From NCBI GenBank assembly GCA_018398805.1, contig JAGFBZ010002860.1, positions 1-64,000 of the forward strand: DNA of 64,000 bases. Direction: 5' to 3'. Under the pieces are notes generated by a model. That model searched no databases and was not told where the DNA came from. It saw nothing but the letters and a program-made list of their open reading frames with translations. Below, in pieces: positions 1 to 11,800 of the stretch (position 1 is its first letter; every line of letters starts with the position of its first letter). Both the position numbers and the translations under genes were made by a program. The stretch comes from Hirundichthys speculiger. Lineage: Eukaryota > Chordata > Actinopteri > Beloniformes > Exocoetidae.

Positions 1-170
1 TTGATCAAAGTGGTGTTTAAAGGTTTCAGTGGGCCGCAGAGATTTTTCACATTTCAAATTGGGCCTTGGTATTGTGAAGTTTGGGAATGGCTGCACTATA
101 GGATTAAAACTGTATCTTTGTCTAGTTCTGGTCCTCATTACCAAATGTTAAACATATGACTCTGCTGCAC

Positions 171-206
171 ATGGATGGATGGATGGATGGATGGATGGAT
201 GGATAG
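171..206. repeat. (GATG)n microsatellite
   Basis: About eight consecutive copies of the tetramer ATGG/GATG, ending in a single GATA variant. Confidence 0.9.
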
Positions 207-1635
207 ATGGACTGCTTTACATTTATAGCTGGAAATTTGCAAACATCCATCATGGACTGGTGTTTCATGGCATCAGACGTTGTTGCCGTTCAGTAGTTTT
301 CATTTGCACAACAGACATCTTTGATGAAAACTATAATATTTTGATGGCCAAGTTTTCATTCATTCGGAGACTTCTGAAATCGCTGGATGTCCTGTAGCTG
401 ATCTTTATAGCCATGAAAACATTTTCAGCCAGAATTATTCTTAAACTGAAGAGTTTAATTGAATTTGTCGGCCTCCTGTGCTTGGACAGCTGTTTATGAC
501 AATGTTGAGGTCAGGACTTTGGAAACGTCTTTACAGAAGTTTGATGCTTTCCCGACTTTACGCTTCACACCACCAGTTTTGATTTGTGGTTTTGAGCAGG
601 ACATGTTTAAATGTTTAAGTTTCTGTTGCGGATGGTTTGGGGTGGTGCTGAATTAGTCCTCCTTATTTTTTCATTTGTACAATCTACCAATTTAAACGAG
701 CATCAAAAGAGCCCTCAAGCTCATGCTACGACCACCATGATTGACAGTTTGTGCCGTGTTCTTGGAGATAAAGATCCCTACTCTACACATACCTCTCAAA
801 CCTTCCTCCCTAAGGGCTACGTCCACATGCTCAGCTGTCCTTACCCTTGTGCTAAATTAATGTCTTCTGAATCAGTGGGAGTCCTGTATTGTTTTATTTG
901 TTTTTTCAAAACTGGAAATTTTCATATCATCTAAAAGCCTGTAACGCAGCGGTAACAACTGGTTTTGACTGGTGCTGCCACCTAGAGGACACTATTTTCA
1001 CAGCACTCGGTAGCCCCCACCCATTAAAAAGATAAATAAAGTTTTAGTCAGAACAGCAAGGCTTTTTTTTCAATAAATCACACACAAGTAACCCCAAATT
1101 TGTGGATTTGAGCCATAAAGAGATTTAGTTAATCTTCAAGTCCATTTTTTCTTTCAGACATTTGTTTATCCAGTAAAAGTTTCAAACAGTCGCACATTTA
1201 TTTCATTAATGCATCTTGTCTGCTTTTTTTTCTTCCTATGTTTAGTCCTGTGCACCATTTTTGGTAGTTTTTCACTTCAAAGCGTATTGAATTGACTTTA
1301 AAGAATAAGTGATATGCAGAGAAATGTTGTTGGTCACAACTCCTCTTCATTGATCTGAGACTGGATTCACATCAATATTACGTTCTATGTTTCATCGTCC
1401 ACTTAAGTTCACTTGAGTGACGCAGTCTCCAGCTGTTCACGCTGCTCGTTTCGTAGCTGCAGCTCTTCCGTATCAATATTTGCTCCTTTGATAAGGTGCT
1501 GCCGTGTTATTGGTTCATTGAGGCTTCATAATTCACTGATTTTACTAGCTATCTCTCGGCTCCTCTCACTCACCGCATCATCGCCAGACTGTCTTTTTAA
1601 ATAATGTTCACTCGACTCCTGGCTCAGGCCTCGCT

Positions 1636-1850
1636 CTGTGGAGTTTGCATGTTCTCCCACGTCTGCACCTGTTTTCAATGGCGCTATCTGGCTTGTTGTG
1701 AGCATGCCCGGTTGCTTTCTTTGTTTTGTCTGTGTGTGTTCATGTGATAGACCGGTGACCTCCCCAGGGTTAACCTCACACATGATAACTGGACGGGCTC
1801 CGGCCGCTCCCATGGCCCTGGATAGGATGAAGCACTTATAGTAGATGAAT
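1636..1850. repeat. Dispersed teleost repeat (LINE/SINE-tail type)
   Basis: The order of blocks (GTTTGCATGTTCTCCC, then a GTGTGT run, a TGATAGACCGGTGACCTC block, and GGCTCCGGCCGCTCCC, ending GGATAGGATGAAGC) matches a very common teleost interspersed repeat as I remember it. It is diverged here. The family name is not certain. Confidence 0.6.
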
Positions 1851-3135
1851 AACGGTCATTCTTTATTGTCATTCCTTTATTATTACTGCATAGCAGTAAA
1901 CAATAAAATAAGTATACTTTCATTGATTTTTGTTATTCATTTATTGAATAATTGTCTTGTTATTCTATATTCAAATAGTAAAAGTAAGAGATTATGGATT
2001 GAATAAGTAAATGGAAACTTAACATGAAAGTCTCATCTAGTAAATTTTGCCTTGAACGTGTCGTGTCGTGTCGTGTCGTCTCGTCTTGTCCCAGATGTGC
2101 ACGTTCCTCTTATTCCTCCTTAATGATTCTCCATCCTTACTCAAATATATGGCACATAAACACTCAGGCTGCTGTCGTTTCGCAGTGTATGAAAACTGGA
2201 AAGCAGTTCTCCTCAGGGTTTACTCTCAGTAGTTGGTTACCTTATTAGAGTTTGTCATGTTGTTTCCTTGCCTTGCGTGAACTAAAATTAGATTTTCTCC
2301 TTTTTAACTTCACCCTCAGGGTCCTTTTTTAAAGGTGTGCCAACTGGTGGGCACGTGTGTGCTGTAAAAGTGGGTTTCCTTGAGGATAAAAGCAGACTTG
2401 GTGTCTGACTCTGGATTTTATTTCATCCTTAAGGAGCATCTTTTAGCTCGTATGTGCAGCCGATAACTCATTTTACTGGTTCAATTGCAAAGAATTAATT
2501 AAAAAAAGAAAAACATGTTTCTTGATTTGCAAGGCAGCAAACAAAAGACGGGGTAGGTAGATACCAGTTGGTAAATATTGATGGGCATTTATCATCTGAA
2601 GATGTAAATATTTCCTTCAGGAGCTGGACACCAGAAAGGAGCTAAAAGGCCGTTCTAATATGTAGCTGGAAATATTTGGGAAAACCATCTGATTCCACTC
2701 ACCGTCTACTTTATGCATAAAATTAGCATTTTCTGCAGCAACTTCACATACTGTTTCTATACTATCTCTTTTGCCTCCTGGAGAGCCAAAACAAAGTGCA
2801 CCTCTGACTGTTTGTGCTCAGTCCAGAGCTTGTTTTTCTCTGGCAGTGCATGCAAGGCCGCTCCGTTTGCATTTAGATTCCTTCCTCCTCCAGACTGAGA
2901 GACAGGTCAGTCAGCCAAACACCGAGCAGTTATGAATGAGGACACTTGTATCCGTTGCCTCAGAGCTTGTGTTTGCCAGTCAACCGAGCTAATTGGGTAA
3001 TTTTATTTGGAATAAGCACGCCTCAGAGGCAGAGGGATGTCCAGCAGGTTTTAGACGGGGCCGATCATTTAGCTTGCTTTCCTGTTTTTTTCCAGATGTA
3101 TTGTGCTGAACATGCTGTGATCAGACTCGTGTAAA

Positions 3136-6100
3136 ATGGATCCCGAGGAGCTGGAACTGCAGAGTGACTACCGATACCGTAGCTATGCGGCTGTCATTGA
3201 GAAAGCGCTGCGAAACTTCGAGTCTTCAAGTGAGTGGGCAGATCTCATCTCCTCCCTGGGCAAGCTGAATAAGGTACGGTATGATACATGCTGACAGTAC
3301 GTTCAAAAATTCTGCTCATGTGTTAGATTTATGTGCAGTATTGACACAAACTATATGAACCCTTTGGTTGACTGTTGGCTTAGTTTTTCCTTTTCTTTTC
3401 CCTCTACGTCCGCCGTCCGCCAGGCCCTGCAGAGTAACCTTCGCTACTCACTCTTGCCCAAAAGGCTGATCATTGGGAAGCGTCTAGCTCAGTGCCTGCA
3501 CCCGGCGCTGCCCAGCGGAGTTCACCTCAAGGCTCTGGAGACCTACGAGGTCATCTTCAAAATCATCGGAACCAAATGGCTCGCCAAGGACCTGTTCATT
3601 TACAGGTAAAAGAGCCGGTTCGTTTCTTTACTGGAATGTAAAGGTGCTCAGCTGGTTACATGTGGCCTCATTAATAACTCTAATTTTTGTTTTTGATTGT
3701 TTTGTTTTCCGCCCTCTTGTAGCTCAGGATTGTTCCCTCTGCTGGGCCATGCAGCCATGGCGGTAAAGCCGGTGCTGCTGGCGCTGTATGAGCGTTACTA
3801 TCTCCCACTGCAGAAGGGGCTGCTGCCCAGTCTTCAGGCCTTCATAACTGGTCTCCTGCCAGGTCTAGAAGAAGGACTGGAAGTTTATGACAGGTAAACA
3901 AAAAAAAAAAAACAACTAGTTTGTTGTCATGTGCTGCTGACATTCCCTCTCACAAATGCATAAGATAAGAATTTTTATACTAATGCTTTGCTAATGCCAA
4001 TTAACAAATATCCTTTTTACTCCTTCCTGCTAATGTCTCCTTAAAAATTGATTTTACAACTGGGAGTTCTCCGGAAACTGCTCAGACGTTCCAGCTTTGT
4101 AATGAAGCCACACATTAGAAACAGTAGAAGCTCATCACAGGAAGAGGAAATATGCTCAGTCAGCATTTAGCAGTTGCATGCATTGTTGTTAGTCTCAACT
4201 TTTTTTGTGTCATTTTGTCCTCTGCCTCTGTCCAGGACCGATGCTCTGCTGGTGAAGTTGTCACTGTTAGTGGGTCAGCAGGTCTTTTATGGAGCCCTGT
4301 GGGGCAGCATGCTGGTCACTCCCATGGTGCGACTCCCCGCCTCTGTCTTTATAGTCACACATTTTGACCGCGTGGCATCACTGAGTCAGCAAACGCACTT
4401 GTTAGGCTATGGCCACCGTGCAGTGGTGAGTACCTCTGCTGATCTGCCTGGTATCACCTGCTTTGGAGCACACCAAGAACCTCATGGATGTCTGATTCCT
4501 TGTTATGATGATATTTCAGTTTTCTCTTACCCTGTCTGTCTGCAGGTGAAGCCGGTCTGCTGCCTTTCTCTGCAAGACTCAAACGCCTTGGTGCAGAGGA
4601 ACACGCTGGAAATCCTGCTGTACTTTTTCCCCTTTGCCACATGCCTGGTAGGTACCCACGAGGATGCACAACGTCTTGTTCCTGAACATTAGTGAGGGTG
4701 TTTCTCCATGTTGATGCTGTAGAGAACAAGGGTTCACCAGTTTGTCTAGCAGTGATTATGATCACATTTTATGCACCAGTATTCACTGAGCAGGGAGACG
4801 ATGATGAGGAAACCAACATATCAGCTTCCCAGACGCGTGACACCCATTTCTGGATTGCATGTGCTTGTTGCAAATGTCACCCAGATTCTGAATATTCCCA
4901 ATAACTGAGTTTGGATTTTTTTTGGGAGGTGTGTCGAAAAAAACGTGTCACTACTTTCCTTGATCCATCCTCATATTGTGGACCTCAAAACCTCGAAAAA
5001 ATGAATTGTCCAGGTGAAGGTCATTACGACTGAAAACAAGCAGTTACTAACGAAGAAAAGAAGAAACAAAGAAAATTAAAGTGTATTTTCTCACCAAGAG
5101 TATTTAAGTGGCCAAAACAGGAATTAATATTGTGAACAAACACTATACTTTTTTTTTTAATAAAACAGTATAGACCTGAGATTGTTTTCACTCAGTGACA
5201 TGCCTAGAGCACATAAAACTTCAGTTTGATCACATTTGTATATTATCAGATAGACTATTTAAAAAAAAAAAAAAATTCCTTATGAAAATAATAACTATGC
5301 AGGAACATCTGTATTGTTTTACAGAGCTTTAGAAAAAAAGTGCAGCATGAAAAGTTGACTTATCTTACATATTTGAACAAGACAAGGTGGTGTACTTAAA
5401 CGACATCAGGAAAACTTTTTTTTTTTTTTTTCAGTGGTCTACTCTAGAAGAAGTGAATACATTTCTAGTGTCGTCAGCATCTCAAAAATCTGATATTGGC
5501 TCTTTTAGCAGAGGCTTCCCTCCCCAGCATTTCATTGGTATTCAGAGCTGTTTTGTTTTTTTCCTCCTGACATTCATTGATGGATGCTCCCGAGTGCTGA
5601 CGGTTTTATAAAACTTATTCAGTGACTTCAAGGTCTCCAGAGTCTGAGCCAGAGAGGCAACCGTTCTTTACAGCTGCCATGAGCATTTTCTCTTTAAAAG
5701 TTGTGCTTGTGCCAAATGGTTTCTTTGGCAAAAGCACCTCTATTTTCTAATTGTCGGCTGCACTTTGGTCCTGAACGTTTCAAAGAACATTGTTAGAAAA
5801 GAAGAGTTCACAAATACGGCTCCGTGAATCGTCTCCAGTCGTCACATCAGTCATCCCATCATCACCCTCCCAGTCTTTCCCTTCCCTCCTCGGCCGAACT
5901 CACGACATGTACGTGTCGTTGCTTTAGGATCCAGCGGAGCCCACGGTCGCTCTGAGTCCAGAGGACATGATCACAGTGGTGTCTGCAGCTTTGCTCACGC
6001 TCCTCAGAAGAGACATGTCCCTCAACAGACGCCTCTACGCCTGGCTCCTAGGTTCTCATATTTACCACCACACCGTTTGGCTGAGATTACTGCTTCTCCT

Positions 6101-8825
6101 TTATCACTCACTCGTTTTTGTCTTGGTGCGTTTGTGTTTTTAGGTACAGACATAAAAGGAGGAATGGTGGCACCACATCCCACCCTCTCCACCACCCTGG
6201 AGGAGCACACGTCCTTCTACTTCAACACCTAAAGACTGCCTTGTGACGGTAGCTGCATGTTTCACAGTCTGTGACGAACCGCTGTTTCTAAAACAGCCAC
6301 AGTGTCATTATTATTTTATTATTATTACCTTTATTTAAACTCGGAGATACATTGAGGTAGAGACCTCATTTACAATGCAGCTGAGTGAAAAAAAAAAAAA
6401 AAAATTAAATCCAGACTTCAGCTGCATGTCAGCTGGCGCCGAGGATGTTAATATCAGCGGTTCTTGCTGCTGCGTCTTCACGTCATTGTTTGCACATTGA
6501 GGCTGCTGTGTTTATCTTCGCAGTAATGTGTGTGTGATAAAGGCGAATCAGGAGGACGTGGAGTGACCCAGATTTGCAAATCATTAAGTAAACGTGTGCG
6601 ACGACGTCATTTGATTTTTGTCCGTCCGCGTTGAGCCACAGTAGCTGCAGTTAGTAACAAACGTGGGATCTGCAACTTCTCGACACGTTTTTTGTTTCAG
6701 GTTCAAACTCACCGGAGTAGTTTCAGCACAAGGTGTTAACCACTGAATAGAACTGCATTTTAAAATGTAACTCCACTGGTGTGGACGTAGCCTTAATTTG
6801 GAAACCCAGTTTCACGCTGCCTTTGATGAGCATCGTTGTCATGTCTGTTGTAAGTCACAGTGGGTTTATCTCTCACCTGAACTCATCCAACGGTGGTTTA
6901 CCGTTTCAAAGCATTTTGTGTTTTGCTTTTTGTGGAGCTACAGCACGATGGCTCTGGGAAAGGAGATACTGGCTTCGGGTGTGTCACTGCGATTTGGAGG
7001 AATTCTGTAGGAAATAACAGCTTTCCAAAAACAAAAAGACTCATTCTCTATTTCTCTTTTCCTCTGTTTATGTTTCTGACTGCAGGCTCTGATTAACATA
7101 CTCAAACAGAAGGATGTGAAAGGCGAACCTGAGAGTGTGATGTCATACCTCAGGCCTTTCCGCATCATTATCAGTCTGCTCGATAAACCAGAAATAGGTA
7201 GGCCACACAAACCTCTTAACCTCTTAACAACAAATTATTTTAAGCCCGTTTTCCTGCTAATGACGTTTTTTTGCTCCCAGGTCCAGCTGTGCTCAGCTGC
7301 GTCTTGTTGGAGGTGGTCCGAGCCTTCCACAGCTACTGCCTTGAGATGCTGGAGCAGGAAAACATCACCAGTTCAGGACTCTCGGGCAACCAGCTGGCCA
7401 GGTGAGAGACGCGGGCATCTGTTCGCCGTCGAACTCAACGTGACATGGTGAATCCAGAAAAACACGTTCCTCTTCTTGTGCTTGCATTGACAGTAAGATA
7501 AAAGAAAATAAGAATGCGTCGGAGATCATAAAGACTGTGAACATGCTTGTGAGCTCCATGGACAGCGAGTACCTGTGGGACTACATGACCCAACGTTTCT
7601 GCGCGTCTCTCAGGTACACTGATGATTCAGAGTCATGACTTACAGAATGTTTCCTCAAACTTGAAACTATTAGGTGTTGCTTTTTCCAAAAAAAAAAAAG
7701 GTGTAGAATTTAAGTAAAGTCTGAATATAATCGACAATGCTGGTTTTTGACTTGTGTACGTTCACAGGCGTAGTTTTTCACATCTCCTGGAGTCGGAGCA
7801 GTCGTTTCCACATCTATGTTCCTTTTGTAATGTTTTTCCACCTGCAAGCCCAAAGATCACTGGAATTTAATTTTGGTTCTTGGCCTTGCCCGATGTGTTA
7901 AAGATTTCTTTTGATTCCTTGAAGTTTTTTTAACGATGCTGTGTGCAGTAGAGGATAATATCTCCTTTACTTGCAAATTTACATGACATTAGGTTTGTCT
8001 CTGGAAGATTGATCCTCTTTTCTGGGACTTTTTTATTTAAAAAAGCAGTTTTAGCAGTACACAGTTTTTCCATGTTAAAAAAAAAAAGAATTCAGAATGA
8101 AAATTTGAAATGTTGCCTTTGTACTGTTTTCCGTTGAATATAAGGTTTAAATGATCATGCATATGAGTGCTTTTATTCACAAGTTATTGTGACTATATTG
8201 AAGAGAACTAAAGATTCAAGCAACAGGTGACAAGCATCACTGTTTTTATTTTCTGCGTCGTTCTGTAGTGAGAAAGATGACACGCAGATGCCTCCTGAAC
8301 AGGACTGCTATCATTCGGCTCCTTCAGTCTCAGAGATGTCCAACCTCATCATTTTCCTGCTGGACGTCCTTCCTCTGGTAATCAGCACTAGCCTCCGTAC
8401 CAGTGGTTTGTTCTGGGTTAAAACAGCAGGTCTGCTGTAGAATTGAAAACAACTGTCAGGAAACAAAAATGTCGCTCTGTTTTTTGTTTTTTTACATTGT
8501 GGAAATAAATCCAGCAAATTCTATGACCACACCTGAAGCGACTCCCACGTGTCGGCAGTATCCTCATCGCGTTTGTGCTGTCTCACAGTAGCTCCACGCC
8601 GACATCCAGTCCCATTTCCTCCCTGAGATGCTGGGCACCATGCTGCAGGCCCTGCGCCGCCACATGGACACCGTCTCCCTCGAGGATGTCACACAGGGGC
8701 TGCGGGCGTGCTTCAAGGTCATGAGTAAGATCCAGATGCCTGTAGCTTACATGGACTCTGATGCTGCGTCCCACACAGAGGAGGCGGAGCCACAGTCACC
8801 AGTGGATAAAAGCACAAAGACACAG
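3136..8825 (+). CDS. dop1b: dop1b coding exons 1-12 (Dopey N-terminal domain)
   Basis: Exons: 3136-3273, 3424-3605, 3723-3893, 4236-4425, 4546-4647, 5928-6051, 6144-6248, 7086-7197, 7281-7401, 7494-7613, 8269-8377, 8592-8825. They encode the conserved alpha-helical Dopey_N region; landmarks are [13 protein letters not shown] (exon 1), [20 protein letters not shown] (exon 2), LLPGLEEG (exon 3), [13 protein letters not shown] (exon 6), [17 protein letters not shown] (exon 8) and [14 protein letters not shown] (exon 12). Two defects fall here. Exon 7 reads into TAA at 6230-6232 because 2 or 5 nt are missing relative to the family YSKD motif. Exon 12 begins after CAGTAG, where the first AG would leave an in-frame TAG at 8589-8591 and the second AG (exon start 8592) avoids it. 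Confidence 0.9.
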
Positions 8826-11800
8826 GTGAGGCGGTTTTGAGTCGGTGCTGAGGTGATTTCTTCTTGTATAACAGTGTAGAGTGTAACTCATCACATCAGT
8901 TATCTTTTTTTTTTTAGGATATAGAGAATGAAGATGAGAGAGATGGCTCGTTTAATGGGCATCAGGAAGGTGGAGAGGAGAGCCAGGATGAAGGCAGTGA
9001 GGCACAGCCTGCAAACAGTGTTTACTCGACTCTGAGGTCTGAAGACAGCGGGTTGGGCATCAGTGCTTCTCCGTCAGAGCAGCACCTGCCGCTGGGGACG
9101 AGCACGGGCGCTGAGGGGAACAGGATAGGCGAAGGCGTGTGGCGAAAGGGAGGCAGTGTAGACACCATGACACAGTGCCTGCAGGACATCCTGGCCTTCA
9201 TAACCACAACGTAAGTTCCTGAGAGGGTGGAAGTTTTAATGCTGCTGGTTTTCATGGGCATTTATAAACATTTGTCGCCCTGCTGCATTTCAGATACTTG
9301 TTGGTGCAGGTTGAGGACGTTAGCGAGCCAAATAAAGAGCCCCAGCACGACCCAAGAGCCGCCTTGTTGGATCACAAGCCTGTGTTAGGCGGACGGGAAA
9401 TTAAAGACAAACTCACTGAACTCTTCTCTCCAAATAAACTCAAACCCCGCACGTCCTCTGAGACCCAACTCTCAGCGTCTCCCACCAAGAAGAGGAAGGA
9501 TCATGGGCCGGGGTGTCTGGAGTGGGCGGCTGGTTACATGCCCCGGGGAAGGGCGGAGGTCTCTGAGGCCTGTCGAAGGGCCTTTGTTGCCACCTGCCAC
9601 CTTCTGCTGGAGTGCACCACTTTCCCAGTCTACCTAAGTGAAGACGAGACTCTTGCTCTCCACACAGACATGTTCAGTCACAAAGGTTAGCATGTGGACC
9701 AACGACGTTAATTCTGTTTGCTGCACGCTTTAACTCGCAAATGAGTCATCGCACCTCTTTTGTTTTTCCTTAGGCACAGATGTGGACAGCCTTCCAGTGT
9801 GGCTGAGGTCTGTGATGATTCTGTGCTGCATGGCCAGGGACTACAACATCCAGCACACTGCAGTGGCTTCCCTGCTGGAACTCATCAACCACTCCCAGTC
9901 CTTAGCGCTGGTCATTCAGGACAAGCACAGACGCTACCAGAGCTCCGACTCCAACCCCCTGAGTGGGCGGCTGCAGATGGTCACTGTGCCGCCCGTCTAT
10001 CCGGCCCTGCTTCAAGCAGTAGATGAAGGCACCGACTTCTACCAGGTCAGATGGTTGGAGGGAAATGGTTTGTGGAGCTAAAAACCTTGATGGAATTGCG
10101 GTGCTAAAAAGCGTTTATTCCTGCTCTAACCCAGAGGGTGTCCCAGGTACTGTGGAGTCAACTGGACACAGAGCGGAGAGAGCAGCACGTTTCCTGTGTG
10201 GATCTGTTTTACAGGCTTCACTGTTTGGCTCCATCAACTTCCATCTGTGAAGACATCATCTGCCAGGCGCTCCTGCACAAAGACAAGGTACACATACCTG
10301 CAGACATGCTGAACCACAGCGTATTTACAGATGTACTTCATGTTTTCTGTCTCTTCTCTCTAAATATTTCATTTAAGATGGGACATATGGGATAAAAGAA
10401 ACAAGTAATTAGAGAGACAATGTGTTGAAGTGATCAAATAAGCCAACGGTAGATGTGTTTGTCTTTCCAGGCGGTGAGGCTGGAGGCGCTGCACCGGTTC
10501 ACAGTGCTGTGGCACCTGACCCGGGAAATCCAAACCAACAGGACCATGTCCCTCAGTCGCTCCTTTGACCGGTCAGTACAATGTTTTCTGATGTAGTTGA
10601 GACAAACTTTGGTCACCGACTTGATGTGTGGTTGGTTTTTTTTATGTCTTTTTATCAGTTTGTTCTGTTTTAGTTTTTATTGTGTTTTTTTCGCCCTCGA
10701 AATAAGTGCTGCTGGTCACGTCTCATCATCAACATTTCGTGATGTCCATTTGAACTTGTGCACCAGAGAAGAAGTGGTAAATTGCAAAATTAGAAGGCAA
10801 AATATTGTTTTTTTTTAAATTTCACAATATGTTTCTGCCACTTAAAGGGGTTTTAGCCTTTTTTAAGAATCAGCTGTTTGTAGAGAGCAAACATGACCAG
10901 TATTTGCTTAAATTAATAAAATAAACACAAGATTTCGTCTCTCAACAACTTTAAGTCAGTTAAAATGCTCCAATTTACACATAAGAGACTGGTGAAGTAC
11001 AGAAAACTAAAGTAACCCTCTGAAGTGCAGATGAGAAAACAGTGATCAATCCTTTGCTCCTCATTAAATACTTTACGTGCTCAAAATAAAAATGAAAACA
11101 CACGTGATAATGTGCAGAAAAAGAGCAGTTTACTTTTGAAAACTGTGCTTTCGTCTGTACTGAATTTGAATCTTGCGCCTCTTCTAGGTCTCTGTGTGTG
11201 GTGGTGGACAGTCTGAGCTGCACTGACGGCTCCATCAGCGCAGCGGCTCAGTGCTGGCTGGTCAGAGCTCTGTCCCTCAGTGACGTGATCCGAATCCTCA
11301 AGCCCATTCTGTTGCTTCTACTGCATCCATCTACTCAGCGCTGCTCCATTCAGAGCGTGAAGCAAAATCTCACTCCCGGTGAGTTCATTCATAATCATGC
11401 AGCCGGTCGTTGATGGAATTATTTGAATTATGAAAGAATTAAACATCTTAGTTGGTTTGTATTTTACCTACATGACGTGATCATTGTTTGTGTTTTGTTG
11501 TTGTAAGATAACCTGAAGGTTCTAAACAGCAGAAAACGAAGTTCCTCTAAAACGTCAGGGACATCTATGGACGCGATGGCAGCCGACGCCACCAACTTAA
11601 ATATTCTGAACGTTGTGGACCGAGAAGCCCTGTGGGCAGAGTTGGACGGTGGCCTGGAGTTGCCAAAGCCACAGGACATTTTGGTGCTGTCACGGAGTGA
11701 GAGTGAGGAGACGGAGGAGGAGGAGGAAGCTGAGAGTGAACACACGGAGTCGGCCGACACCAGCGGTGCCCAAGCGTCCACCGAGAACTCCAGCTCAGAC

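Larger units (their letters stand above)
1..3135. other. dop1b upstream / 5' intron sequence
   Basis: No coding exon is supported here. The bases just before the first coding exon end in a pyrimidine run and TCCAG at 3091-3095, which looks like a splice acceptor, so 3096-3135 would be the last 40 nt of the 5' UTR and the first non-coding exon would lie further upstream, perhaps outside the window. The stretch also holds a (GATG)n microsatellite at about 171-206, a GTGTC pentamer run near 2057-2090, and a dispersed repeat listed separately. The short ORFs in this part show no family resemblance. Confidence 0.6.
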
